Below, piece after piece: positions 23,697 through 32,082 of a DNA stretch of 64,000 bases. The DNA comes from DATKUC01 sp964553615. GTDB lineage: Bacteria > Spirochaetota > Spirochaetia > DSM-27196 > DATKUC01. Within the stretch, counting starts at the first letter, position 1. The number at the start of each line of letters is the position of its first letter. The stretch covers positions 1-64,000 of the forward strand of contig CAZKMA010000023.1 in assembly GCA_964553615.1 (NCBI GenBank). The letters are read 5' to 3'. A program made the translations under genes and the position numbers. The notes under the pieces were generated by a model. That model was not told where the DNA came from. It searched no databases and was given only the letters and a program-made list of their open reading frames with translations.

Positions 23697-23723
23697 TGGG
23701 GTATAACGAACCGTGTTGACAGC
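23697..23723 (+). repeat. Dispersed repeat, copy 4 (degenerate)
   Basis: GTATAACGAACCGTGTTGA at 23701-23719 matches the repeat family of 159-188, 25368-25397 and 37783-37812, but is not at an obvious gene end. It lies between hemA and HMG-CoA synthase genes. Confidence 0.45.
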
Positions 23724-23758
23724 GGGCTATCAGATCAGGACGCCAGTAGAAAAGAACA

Positions 23759-23790
23759 GCGGCGGCAATCCGGTAGGTGGATGCCGCCGC
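23759..23790 (-). terminator. Probable intrinsic terminator of HMG-CoA synthase gene
   Basis: GCGGCGGCA (23759-23767) pairs with TGCCGCCGC (23782-23790), extended by three more pairs after a one-base bulge. Read on the minus strand the stem is followed by TGTTCTTTTC, a T-rich tract. It lies about 40 nt past the stop codon at 23829. Confidence 0.7.
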
Positions 23791-23828
23791 AAAGGGACCA
23801 TTTTTGCATTTATTATTACATCTTGAGT

Positions 23829-25196
23829 TCAGGCAGGATTGGCAATGTATTCCCGGAAGGAAACTGCGTTCGCTCGAGCAACGGATTCCGGAACGGTGTC
23901 CACTGCATTCCAGCTCACCTGTTCGTGCGCGAACTCATATTCGCGGTATCCATCTTCGCGTATCCGGGACAGGTAGAAAGCGTCTGCCGGCACTTCCATC
24001 TGATCGTCCGCCACAGGCCCATCCACTCCGAGATATGGGAGATTCATCCATATTTCGTAATCCCGCACGGAGCTCGTCGTCCCGCGGTTCACAAGACTTT
24101 CAGGCCAGGACGAGATAATCTCAGGTGCGCGGCGCGCGATCTTTGCGGACATGACAATCATCGTGTTGCCTGAGCCGTAGGATGCAATGAGAATGGTTTT
24201 GCCGATAATTGAATCGCCTTCGGCCTGGTAACGATTCTGCAACAGCGCCGCAAGCGCGAGATACGACGAAGCTGTATAGGTGTTGCCCACGTCGGCAACA
24301 ACATCGAGCGATTCGTAGAACCCGCGCGACGCGAGGTGCTCCTGAGCGGCCGCCGGGTCCAACCCGAGATAACGCTCAAACATCTTCTCTATTGCCATTC
24401 CCGGCATGTTCCGGAACGGTGCATGAAGAACAAAGTAGTCGGTTGTGGAGAGTACCTCCTCCACGGTCGTCTGATTGCGCGTTGCGTAGTCATTCAACGC
24501 CCCATCCAGACTGTCTTTGTAGCACTCCATTGAATAACGTCCCTTCGCTTTCGCCTCAGTGGATCCGAGGGGACGGAAGAAATCATCCACGTCCTGAGAA
24601 CAGTACCCCATGTTCACAAAATCCAGTTCCAGCAGTGCCGGATCATGATCTACAAGCAGTGCCACAGATCCAGCTCCCTGGGTCACTTCTGCCGTGGATT
24701 TTGCCTCGTAGTGCGCAATGTCGGTGGCAACGACCACCGCGTACTCGTTCTCCGCTCCGCCGAGCGCAAGCAGTCCACCTGCTCCCATGAGCGCAAGTGT
24801 CGCTCCCGCACAAGCGTGTTGAACCTGGTAACTGGCAAGGGTAGAGGGAACAGGAACGCCTGCTTTGAGCAGCATGCCCTGTATATTCGCAGAAAGCGGT
24901 TTTGAATAATCCATCGGCGTTTCGGTTCCGACGGCGAGGTAACGCATGGACGCAGGGTCCGGAGCGGCTCGTCCGTTCAGCAGTTTCAGAGCGGCCTGCG
25001 CACCCATCGTGGCCGGATCTTCCCACGGATGGGGAAATCGGATTGATCGTTGCCCTGTTGTGCGTGTGGCCCGTTCATAGTGTCGCTTCATATCTGGAAG
25101 AGTCTTCAACCGGTATTCAACAAGCCGATCCATATCCATACGCAAATGAGGTATGTAGATTGCTATGTCACTTATTCCTACGGTCCGCGATTTCAT
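23829..25196 (-). CDS. Hydroxymethylglutaryl-CoA synthase
   Basis: This 455-residue enzyme condenses acetyl-CoA with acetoacetyl-CoA, the entry step of the mevalonate route to isoprenoids. Catalytic residues are visible: Glu in VGTETPMD, Cys in VQHACAGATLAL and His in FVLHAPFRNMP, with GSGNTMIVMS near the C-terminus. ATG at 25196 follows AGGAGG with good spacing; an upstream reading begins inside the promoter. Other mevalonate genes are not in the window. Its promoter carries the same operator-type motif as phytoene synthase, so precursor supply and carotenoid synthesis may respond to one regulator. Confidence 0.9.
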   Translation of the reverse strand: MKSRTVGISDIAIYIPHLRMDMDRLVEYRLKTLPDMKRHYERATRTTGQRSIRFPHPWEDPATMGAQAALKLLNGRAAPDPASMRYLAVGTETPMDYSKPLSANIQGMLLKAGVPVPSTLASYQVQHACAGATLALMGAGGLLALGGAENEYAVVVATDIAHYEAKSTAEVTQGAGSVALLVDHDPALLELDFVNMGYCSQDVDDFFRPLGSTEAKAKGRYSMECYKDSLDGALNDYATRNQTTVEEVLSTTDYFVLHAPFRNMPGMAIEKMFERYLGLDPAAAQEHLASRGFYESLDVVADVGNTYTASSYLALAALLQNRYQAEGDSIIGKTILIASYGSGNTMIVMSAKIARRAPEIISSWPESLVNRGTTSSVRDYEIWMNLPYLGVDGPVADDQMEVPADAFYLSRIREDGYREYEFAHEQVSWNAVDTVPESVARANAVSFREYIANPA

Positions 25197-25224
25197 TGCA
25201 GTACCTCCTGAAATCCTCTGCCAT

Positions 25225-25253
25225 AACATAACTCACATTGTGTAATAAGTCCA
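25225..25253 (-). promoter_or_regulatory. Predicted promoter of HMG-CoA synthase gene with operator in spacer
   Basis: On the minus strand TGGACT (25248-25253) and TATGTT (25225-25230) are 17 nt apart. The spacer contains an ACACAATGTGA site (25232-25245 region), and the identical 14-mer of the crtB operator lies upstream at 25283-25296. Confidence 0.5.
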
Positions 25254-25282
25254 GTAAAATGATCAGTTATTCCCTAAAATTA

Positions 25283-25296
25283 TCACGATTTGTGTA
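25283..25296 (+). promoter_or_regulatory. Operator-like 14-mer shared with crtB promoter
   Basis: TCACGATTTGTGTA is identical to 10812-10825. It lies about 87 bp upstream of the HMG-CoA synthase ATG, in the gap between that gene and the B12-binding regulator gene. Confidence 0.6.
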
Positions 25297-25367
25297 CAAT
25301 TTGGCGAAATGCGGTGAATTTATAGCTCCAGGAGCGGAAACACTACTCGTCAGGAAGTCATGACCCC

Positions 25368-25397
25368 TGAAGTATCAACACGGTTGTTGATACTTCA
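25368..25397 (-). repeat. Dispersed repeat, copy 2: perfect 13-bp hairpin over a stop codon
   Basis: TGAAGTATCAACA (25368-25380) pairs exactly with 25385-25397 around a 4-nt loop. It overlaps the last codons and TGA of the B12-binding regulator gene. It is the most symmetrical copy of the repeat also seen at 159-188, 37783-37812 and 23697-23723. It may terminate or protect the transcript, although no T-run follows. Confidence 0.65.
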
Positions 25398-26277
25398 CGA
25401 GTCGTGTAGCGGCCTCTATTGCCTCTTCTGCGCTTGCCGCGTACCCGTCCACCGGTATGCTGCGCCAGCCGGTTGGTTCCTCGTTCAATGCACGACCACC
25501 CACGAGGATCCGGATGTTGCCGCATTCAGGATGAGACCGTACCACCTCGACCAGGTCGGCGAGCTGATTTCGATTGTAGGCCATGGTCACCGAAATGCAC
25601 AGCAGATCTGCTCTCGTCTCCCGTAAGGCCTCGAGAACACTTGTTGTCGGCAGATTGGTGCCGAGGTATCGGGTGTTCCATCCTTCAAGCGCAAGAAAAT
25701 CCAGGACCATTCGCATGCCGATGTGGTGCATCTCGCCGCCGACGGTAATCCCGATGGCGGTGTAGGGTAGAGATGGCGAGGGAAATTGCTCTGAAATGGC
25801 ACCCATGAAGAGTTCCGTCATGGCGGAAATGAAGTGTTCCTGAAATACATCGATTCGGCCGGTCTCCCACAGCGTCCCTACCTCGATAAGGACACGCTCG
25901 AAGATTTCGGTGTAGATTTCGCGGTAACTCATGCCGTTCGCCTGCGCCGCTGCCAGAATATCCCGGGCGATCTCCCGATCGCCGGAGAGAAGCGCGTCCA
26001 GATACTTTCGAGCATTCCCTTCGAATCTGCCCGCCAGCCCCCCCTGCCCTGCTGCCGGAAGAACCGGAAGACGTACGTCCGTTCTGCCAAGGAGGAAATC
26101 GAGCGATACTCCGAAGAAGTCTGCGATCCGGGAGAGGATCTGTTCGTCCGGAAAACGGGTACTCTGTTCATAGTTAGCAATTGTTGTCTGTGCAAGGCTC
26201 AACGCCTGGGCGAGATCCTTCTGCCGGAGCTTGTGCTCCTTGCGAATCTCCCTCAGTCGTGTTGCAAAGTTGGGCAT
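25375..26277 (-). CDS. XRE-type regulator with B12-binding photoreceptor-like domain
   Basis: This 300-residue protein joins a Cro/C1-type helix-turn-helix (about 4-63, with RQKDLAQALSLAQTTIANYEQ) to a B12-binding module of the CarH/LitR kind. The four-helix part (about 84-165) contains W137-x9-E147-H148, the motif that caps the adenosyl group, and the Rossmann part has E182-M-H184-H-I-G187 (ExHxxG, cobalt-ligand His), S229 and VGG near 260. The spacing W137 to H184 is close to that in CarH. The His next to the Trp in Thermus CarH is Glu here. Known CarH proteins carry MerR-type DNA-binding domains, so this swap is unusual. Predicted role: dark repressor of its own gene, HMG-CoA synthase and phytoene synthase. 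ATG at 26277 follows GAGGTGAT. Confidence 0.85.
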   Translation of the reverse strand: MPNFATRLREIRKEHKLRQKDLAQALSLAQTTIANYEQSTRFPDEQILSRIADFFGVSLDFLLGRTDVRLPVLPAAGQGGLAGRFEGNARKYLDALLSGDREIARDILAAAQANGMSYREIYTEIFERVLIEVGTLWETGRIDVFQEHFISAMTELFMGAISEQFPSPSLPYTAIGITVGGEMHHIGMRMVLDFLALEGWNTRYLGTNLPTTSVLEALRETRADLLCISVTMAYNRNQLADLVEVVRSHPECGNIRILVGGRALNEEPTGWRSIPVDGYAASAEEAIEAATRLVKYQQPC

Positions 26278-26310
26278 TTCATCACCTCGGACCCGGATTT
26301 CTCTGATGTG

Positions 26311-26364
26311 AATATAACACAAAACGGGTACTACATCGAGTCCCTCTGATTACATTTTGTGTTT
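26311..26364. promoter_or_regulatory. Operator-like sites and -10 box upstream of B12-binding regulator
   Basis: On the minus strand CCCGTTTTGTGTTA (26315-26328 region) abuts a TATATT -10 element at 26311-26316; the -35 is weak. A second site, TACATTTTGTGTTT, is at 26351-26364 on the plus strand. Both share the TTTTGTGT core with the crtB operators, implying autoregulation. The 105-nt gap also lies downstream of pstA. Confidence 0.55.
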
Positions 26365-26382
26365 TCCCACGAAATCGGTCAA

Positions 26383-27249
26383 TTATACGCTTTCCCGTCG
26401 CGAACGCACAGCAAGATTCATGAGAAAGATAATGACAATCAGGACGAGCGATGCTCCCCATGCCATCTGGAGCCACGATTCATAGGGACTCTTGGCGTAG
26501 TTGTATATCATCAGAGGAATCGCATCCACCGGCTTCAGAATATTGAAGTTCATGTACGGATTTCCGAATGCGGTAAACAGCAGCGGCGCGGTTTCGCCCG
26601 CGACGCGGGCAACCGCAAGCATGACTCCGCTCATGATCCCGCCGAGGCTGCTTGGCAGAATCATCCGCAGGATTGTGGTGTGATACGGGGCCCCCAGGGC
26701 GAGGGCTCCCTCCTTCAGGCCCGCCGGCACGAGGTTCAACACCTCTTCGGTGGACTTGATCACAATGGGCAACATCATCACAGCAAGCGCAATGCCACCC
26801 GCGAAGGCTGAAAAGCTTCGGACCGGCACGACAATCCAGGTATACATGACAATGCCAATGACAATGGATGGCACGCTCTGCAGCACGTTCACCAGCAATC
26901 GAGTTGTCGAGCTCAGGCCCGAGCGTTTGTTTTCGGAGAGATAGACGCCCGCGAGGATGCCGAACGGAACCGAGAGAAGAACAGACAGCGCAATGATGAT
27001 GAGCGAACCGGTAATCGAGTTGATCATGCCGCCGCCACTTTCGCCGACCGGCTTCGGCAGCTGGGTAAGAAAGGCAAGATTGATCGCCCCGGCGCCTTTC
27101 ACGACAACGTGGAAGATAACGACGAAGAACGGCGCAATGGCAAGAAAACCAAGCGCAAGCACGAGGCCTTTGAAGGCAAAATTCCCTGCATTTCGCCGCC
27201 TTGCGCGGGGATTGTACATCGCGCCAATCGTGACCGTGGATTCACTCAT
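26383..27249 (-). CDS. pstA: Phosphate ABC transporter permease PstA
   Basis: This 288-residue inner-membrane protein forms half of the phosphate channel. It has about six membrane segments, SVPFGILAGVYLSEN, the ATPase-contact loop EGALALGAPYHTTILRMILP and ETAPLLFTAFG, all typical of PstA. It overlaps pstC by ATGA. Downstream, where pstB is usually found, there is only the unrelated B12-binding regulator gene, so the ATPase must be encoded elsewhere. Confidence 0.9.
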   Translation of the reverse strand: MSESTVTIGAMYNPRARRRNAGNFAFKGLVLALGFLAIAPFFVVIFHVVVKGAGAINLAFLTQLPKPVGESGGGMINSITGSLIIIALSVLLSVPFGILAGVYLSENKRSGLSSTTRLLVNVLQSVPSIVIGIVMYTWIVVPVRSFSAFAGGIALAVMMLPIVIKSTEEVLNLVPAGLKEGALALGAPYHTTILRMILPSSLGGIMSGVMLAVARVAGETAPLLFTAFGNPYMNFNILKPVDAIPLMIYNYAKSPYESWLQMAWGASLVLIVIIFLMNLAVRSRRESV

Positions 27250-28121
27250 GCGCGTACCTCCCCGCCAAGCCGGATAATGATCTGATGTGACAGCGCATTG
27301 ATGATGGTGGTGAGGATGAACAGGACGAGCGCAAGTTCAATCATCGCCGACAGGTGAAGCGATCCGCTGGCCTCGGTGAACTGGCTCGCAATAACGCTTG
27401 CAAGTGTATTCCCCGGACTGAAGATGTCCTTCGGCAACTGGATCACATTGCCAATGACCAGCGTTACCGCCATCGTCTCACCGAGGGCGCGGCCGAGAGA
27501 CAGGAGAACGCCGGCGAATATACCCGAGCGAGCGTAGGGGAATACCACGTTCATGATCATCTCCTGCCGCGTCGCACCGACCGCGAAACCGGCGGATCGC
27601 AGATCCTCGGGAACCAACTTTATGACCTCTATTGCGATGGAGGCGCTGTAGGGCAGGATCATGATGGCCAGAATGATGGAGGCGGTGAACATTCCAACCC
27701 CGTAGGGAGTAACGCCGATATGTGATTCTATGCCCCGGATGACCGGCACGAGTACTGCCAGACCCCACAGCCCATAGACGACCGACGGCACGGACGCGAG
27801 CAGATCGACAAAAATGCGCACTATGCGGGAAAACAGCCCGCTTCGATAATACTCGCCGAGCATCAGTGCGATAGCGAGAGAAAACGGGGTGGAGATAATC
27901 AGTGCCATGAAGGCGGTGGCGAGTGTTCCGACGATAAACGTTGCAGCACCGAAGTTCCCCTTCACCGGATCCCAGACTGTGTTGATGAGAAAGTTCAGCT
28001 TGAACTCGATGATCGAAGGCCACGCCCCTATCAACAATGTGATGAATATCCCCGCAATGAGGAAAATCACGACGGAGGATGTGCTGCTCAGCGTCCTGCG
28101 GAATATCGTCTCGCCTCTCAT
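27246..28121 (-). CDS. pstC: Phosphate ABC transporter permease PstC
   Basis: This 291-residue inner-membrane protein pairs with PstA. Typical features are VWDPVKGNFGAATFIVGT, SVPSVVYGLWGL, the loop ATRQEMIMNVVFPYARSG and GRALGETMAVTLVIGN. The ATG at 28121 gives the usual N-terminus MRGETIFRRT; the ribosome site is weak. Neither pstS, pstB nor phoU is adjacent. It is divergent from the hydrogenase operon across 264 bp. Confidence 0.9.
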   Translation of the reverse strand: MRGETIFRRTLSSTSSVVIFLIAGIFITLLIGAWPSIIEFKLNFLINTVWDPVKGNFGAATFIVGTLATAFMALIISTPFSLAIALMLGEYYRSGLFSRIVRIFVDLLASVPSVVYGLWGLAVLVPVIRGIESHIGVTPYGVGMFTASIILAIMILPYSASIAIEVIKLVPEDLRSAGFAVGATRQEMIMNVVFPYARSGIFAGVLLSLGRALGETMAVTLVIGNVIQLPKDIFSPGNTLASVIASQFTEASGSLHLSAMIELALVLFILTTIINALSHQIIIRLGGEVRA

Positions 28122-28191
28122 AGGCGCATTTTCCCGTATCTCTCCGTGGATGTCCACTGTCCAGCACGCCAACGAACGTTAGAATCAGGTT

Positions 28192-28220
28192 TTGACAGCG
28201 AATCCTTTCTGTGATAATGT
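28192..28220 (+). promoter_or_regulatory. Strong predicted promoter of hydrogenase operon
   Basis: TTGACA (28192-28197) and TAATGT (28215-28220) are 17 nt apart. The predicted transcript has a leader of about 160 nt before the ATG at 28386, with a small GAACCG/CGGTTC hairpin near 28343-28357. No Rex-type operator was recognised. Confidence 0.65.
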
Positions 28221-28385
28221 ATCGATATAAAGTTACATATTTGACCATCGGAAATCGGCGACCGTCGGAGCGGGCGGACGCTTTTCCCTCGGGAACGGCC
28301 GAGATTGCCCGAAACGGCCCGGTTCAACCCGAGGTATATGCGTGAACCGTATCGGTTCGCGGAATGATACTTCAAGGAGGCACTC

Positions 28386-28931
28386 ATGCCGAAAGAAGCG
28401 ATACCGATGGCCATTGCTGGGTCTGAAGCCCTGGAGACTGATCCCGAACGCTGGAGCAGTCTGAAAGAGAACGTCGAATCCTGGAAATCAACCCCCGGGG
28501 CACTCATCCCGGTGCTCCAGTTTGCACAGGATCTGTTCGGTTACCTGCCAAAAGACGTAATCAAGTTCATCAGTGAGCAGCTCGCAATCCCCTACAGCGA
28601 GGTGACGGGAGTCGTCTCATTCTATTCCTACTTCTCTACAGTACCGCGCGGCAAACACGTTGTCCGCGTCTGCCTGGGGACCGCGTGTTACGTCCGGGGT
28701 GGCAAAGAGGTTCTCGCAGCAATGCAGAAGACCCTCGGTATCGGCGTAGGAGAGACGACGGAAGATCGTCAATTCTCCCTCGAGGTCGGGCGTTGTTTCG
28801 GCGCCTGCGGTCTCGCACCGGTGGTCCTTGTAGACGATGATGTGCATCAGCGCGTGAAACCTGCCCGGATTCGGGACGTAATAGATCCGTATCTGGATGC
28901 ATCTGCCGAGGGAGGATCCGATGATGAATGA
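28386..28931 (+). CDS. NuoE-like [2Fe-2S] subunit of multimeric hydrogenase (HndA/HydC type)
   Basis: This 181-residue thioredoxin-like ferredoxin subunit carries one [2Fe-2S] cluster. The four ligand cysteines are in VCLGTACYVRGG and CFGACGLAPVV, the NuoE pattern, and a helical domain with LIPVLQFAQDLFGYLP precedes them. ATG at 28386 follows AGGAGG. Its stop overlaps the next gene's start. In known complexes this subunit passes electrons between the NADH-oxidising subunit and the hydrogenase subunit. Confidence 0.92.
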   Translation: MPKEAIPMAIAGSEALETDPERWSSLKENVESWKSTPGALIPVLQFAQDLFGYLPKDVIKFISEQLAIPYSEVTGVVSFYSYFSTVPRGKHVVRVCLGTACYVRGGKEVLAAMQKTLGIGVGETTEDRQFSLEVGRCFGACGLAPVVLVDDDVHQRVKPARIRDVIDPYLDASAEGGSDDE

Positions 28932-31900
28932 TTTGCTCACCTCCGCTGCCGAATTGCGCGAATTGCGGAAGAAACTCGTCGGCCACGGCGCGGCCATTGG
29001 TTCGAAAGAACGTCGGATTCTCGTGTGCGCAGGCGCGAGCTGCATCGCATCCGGTGCGCTCGAAGTGAAACGAGCCCTCCTTGCCCACCTGAAGGAGAAA
29101 GATCTCTCGATTCCCGTCGTCGAAAGCGGCTGCCTTGGGCCTTGCGCCAGTGGACCGGTAATCCGGGTGGAGCCGGAGGGGTATTTCTACGAGAATCTCG
29201 CGCCGGTGGATACGGCGGAAATTGTCCGGGAGCACCTGATTGGCGGGAAGCCGGTGGAGCGGCTTGCGCACCGGAACACGGCAGACGGAAAAACGGTGCT
29301 CACGGTAACGGACAACGACTTCTTCAGGGACCAGCGAAAAATCGTCCTGCGAAACTGTGGACTCATCGATCCGCTGAACATAGAAGATTACATTGCACGA
29401 GACGGGTATGCGGCGCTCGAGAAGGTGTTGACCTCGATGGAACCCGACCAGATCATTGCGGAAATGAAAGCGTCCGGTCTGCGGGGTCGCGGCGGCGCCG
29501 GCTTTCCGACCTGGCTCAAGTGGCAGCTCACGGCTGCTGCCGAAGGCGATGTGAAGTATGCCCTGTGCAACGCCGACGAGGGGGATCCGGGCGCGTTCAT
29601 GGACCGAAGTGTCCTTGAGGGAGATCCGCACAGCGTTATAGAGGGAATGATCATAGCCGCACGCGCGATCGGCGCGCACGACGGCTTCGTGTACGTCCGC
29701 GCGGAGTATCCGCTCGCGGTCGCCCGGTTGCGCAAGGCCCTCCAGCAGGCACGAGAGCGTGGACTCCTCGGACCGGACATTCTCGGAAGCGGGTTCTCGT
29801 TCGACCTCGACATCCGCATGGGTTCAGGCGCATTCGTCTGCGGCGAAGAGACGGCGCTCATGCATTCCATCGAAGGCAAACGAGGCGAGCCACGGCCGAG
29901 ACCTCCTTTCCCTGCCCAGAAAGGACTGTGGGGAAAACCGAGCCTCCTGAACAACGTGGAAACGTACGCGAACGTTGCCGCCATTATCCTGAACGGCGCC
30001 TCCTGGTACGCGTCTGTGGGTACCGAGGCAAGCAAGGGAACGAAGGTGTTTGCCCTCGCGGGAACGGTCAACAACACGGGGCTTGTCGAGGTTCCCATCG
30101 GGACATCTCTCGGCGAGCTCATCTACGACATCGGCGGTGGAATCAAGAACGGAAAACGTTTCAAGGCAGCTCAGATCGGAGGACCATCGGGAGGATGCAT
30201 ACCGAAAGAATATTTGAATGTGCCCCTGGACTACGCGCCGCTGCAGGAGCTTGGAGCAATTATGGGTTCCGGCGGTCTCATCGTCATGGACGAGGAGAGC
30301 TGCATGGTGGACGTTGCGCGATTCTTCCTGGAGTTCGTTCAGGAGGAGTCTTGCGGCAAGTGCGTGCCCTGCCGGGTTGGAACCAAGCGAATGCTTGAAA
30401 TCATCGAACGCATATGCGCCGGCAAGGGGCAGATGGAAGATATCGATACCCTTATCGAGCTCGGCACGCAGATCAAGGATACCGCCCTGTGCGGCCTTGG
30501 ACAGACCGCGCCTAATCCGGTTCTCTCTACCCTCCGTCATTTCCGCCACGAGTATGAAGAACATATCCTGCAAAAGCATTGCGACGCAGGTGTGTGTTCC
30601 GCACTGGTGCGTGCTCCCTGCCAGAGCGCCTGTCCGGCGGGTGTCGATGTGCCGGGATTCGTTTCGCTCATAGCCGAGAAGCGGTACGCGGAGGCATTGA
30701 CCCTCCATCGTGAACGGAACCCATTCGCCGCTGTCTGTGCACGGGTCTGCTTTCACACGTGCGAGGATCGGTGCCGCAGAGCTAGCCTGGACGATTCGGT
30801 GGCCATCCGAAGCATCAAGCGGTTCATGGTCGACCAGGAGGTTACCATCCAGCACCCGATGGTCTGGGAAAACGCCGTGAACGCAAAACGGAAGATCGCG
30901 ATCGTGGGTGGCGGGCCTGCCGGACTCTCCTGCGCGTACTTCCTTGCACGACTCGGGTACGAACCGCAGGTTCTTGAAGCAGAGCCGCGACCGGGCGGCA
31001 TGCTTGCACAAACCATCCCTGCCTATCGTCTGCCCCGGGAAACCCTTGCGCGGGAAATCCGAATGATAGAGGCGCTGGGAGTGGAAATCCGCACCGATCA
31101 GCGGCTCGGGAAGGATTTCAGTCTGAAAGACTTGCGGGAGGACGGATATGAGGCTCTCTTCCTCGGTATCGGCGCTCCTGAATCGGTGTCACTGGGGATT
31201 CCCGGAGAGATGAGCCGCGGCGTCGTGCACGCAACGAACTTCCTGCGGCAATACAACATCCGCGGATCGGTTCCCGTCGGTCGAAATGTCATCGTTATCG
31301 GTGGCGGAAACGCCGCAATCGATGCAGCGCGAACGGCATTGCGCCTGGGGGCTGAAGGGGTAACCGTCATCTACCGGCGCACTCAGGAACAGATGCCCGC
31401 ATACGCCGAAGAGATCGAGGAAGCGCTCCACGAAGGAGTAGCGCTCCTGGATCTGACACAGCCGGTGGAGGTTGTTACCGGAGAAAAGGGCGTCATCGGA
31501 CTTGCGTGTCTTCCCATGCAGCTCGGCGAGTTCGACCGAAGCGGACGGCGGCGGGCAACCGAGTCGTCCAACGGCGCGTTCACTCTGGACGCGGATCAGA
31601 TCATCATCGCCATTGGCCAACGCCTGGATCATTCTGTCCTCCGTTCGGATCAGGCGCTGTCCCTCTCCCCAAGCAGATTCTTGCTCGCCGATCAGATCTA
31701 CGGCTCCACTTCAGTTCCCTGGATCTTCGCGGGCGGAGACGCAGTTACCGGACCATCTTCGGTCGTAACTGCAATTGCCGGCGGAGAACGTGCGGCAGTC
31801 GGCATGGACCGCTACCTGACCGGCGAAGAACATGCGTACTGGCGCGAACAGAAGGTCGTCGAGACAAACTACGATCCGGATTCGGATCCGGTCGGTTATC

Positions 31901-32082
31901 CGAGAGAGAATGTCCGTTCGATCCCGGTCGAGCGGAGGCGTTCCAATTTCGACGAAGTTGAACTGCCATGGTGCGAATCGGTGGCGGTTCGACAGGCATC
32001 ACGATGTCTGCGATGCGACTACGGCAAGCAGCCGGTTGTCAGAAACGACCATGCACACACTGAGGAGGTATCTCATGCCTAA
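28921..32082 (+). CDS. NuoF-GltD fusion: flavin/FeS NAD(P)H subunit of hydrogenase
   Basis: This 1,053-residue protein has three parts. Residues about 30-120 form a thioredoxin-like [2Fe-2S] domain (VCAGASCIASG, ESGCLGPCASGP). Residues about 165-560 are NuoF/HydB-like: GLRGRGGAGFPTW, CNADEGDPGAF and the [4Fe-4S] motif ESCGKCVPCRVG near 475. Instead of the usual C-terminal ferredoxin domain, residues about 560-1040 are like the small subunit of glutamate synthase or NfnB: cysteines in APCQSACPAGVDVPGF and CARVCFHTCEDRC, FAD site IVGGGPAGLSCAY near 656 and a second dinucleotide site VIGGGNAAIDAAR near 788. Two nucleotide-reactive sites suggest coupling of NADH, NADPH and hydrogen. Start at 28921 follows GGGAGG. 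Confidence 0.9.
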   Translation: MMNDLLTSAAELRELRKKLVGHGAAIGSKERRILVCAGASCIASGALEVKRALLAHLKEKDLSIPVVESGCLGPCASGPVIRVEPEGYFYENLAPVDTAEIVREHLIGGKPVERLAHRNTADGKTVLTVTDNDFFRDQRKIVLRNCGLIDPLNIEDYIARDGYAALEKVLTSMEPDQIIAEMKASGLRGRGGAGFPTWLKWQLTAAAEGDVKYALCNADEGDPGAFMDRSVLEGDPHSVIEGMIIAARAIGAHDGFVYVRAEYPLAVARLRKALQQARERGLLGPDILGSGFSFDLDIRMGSGAFVCGEETALMHSIEGKRGEPRPRPPFPAQKGLWGKPSLLNNVETYANVAAIILNGASWYASVGTEASKGTKVFALAGTVNNTGLVEVPIGTSLGELIYDIGGGIKNGKRFKAAQIGGPSGGCIPKEYLNVPLDYAPLQELGAIMGSGGLIVMDEESCMVDVARFFLEFVQEESCGKCVPCRVGTKRMLEIIERICAGKGQMEDIDTLIELGTQIKDTALCGLGQTAPNPVLSTLRHFRHEYEEHILQKHCDAGVCSALVRAPCQSACPAGVDVPGFVSLIAEKRYAEALTLHRERNPFAAVCARVCFHTCEDRCRRASLDDSVAIRSIKRFMVDQEVTIQHPMVWENAVNAKRKIAIVGGGPAGLSCAYFLARLGYEPQVLEAEPRPGGMLAQTIPAYRLPRETLAREIRMIEALGVEIRTDQRLGKDFSLKDLREDGYEALFLGIGAPESVSLGIPGEMSRGVVHATNFLRQYNIRGSVPVGRNVIVIGGGNAAIDAARTALRLGAEGVTVIYRRTQEQMPAYAEEIEEALHEGVALLDLTQPVEVVTGEKGVIGLACLPMQLGEFDRSGRRRATESSNGAFTLDADQIIIAIGQRLDHSVLRSDQALSLSPSRFLLADQIYGSTSVPWIFAGGDAVTGPSSVVTAIAGGERAAVGMDRYLTGEEHAYWREQKVVETNYDPDSDPVGYPRENVRSIPVERRRSNFDEVELPWCESVAVRQASRCLRCDYGKQPVVRNDHAHTEEVSHA

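Noticed and set aside
28170..28200. Pho-box-like CTGTCAAAACCTGATTC on the minus strand upstream of pstC
   Set aside because: Only one half-site is good and it overlaps the hydrogenase promoter; too weak to report as a regulatory site.
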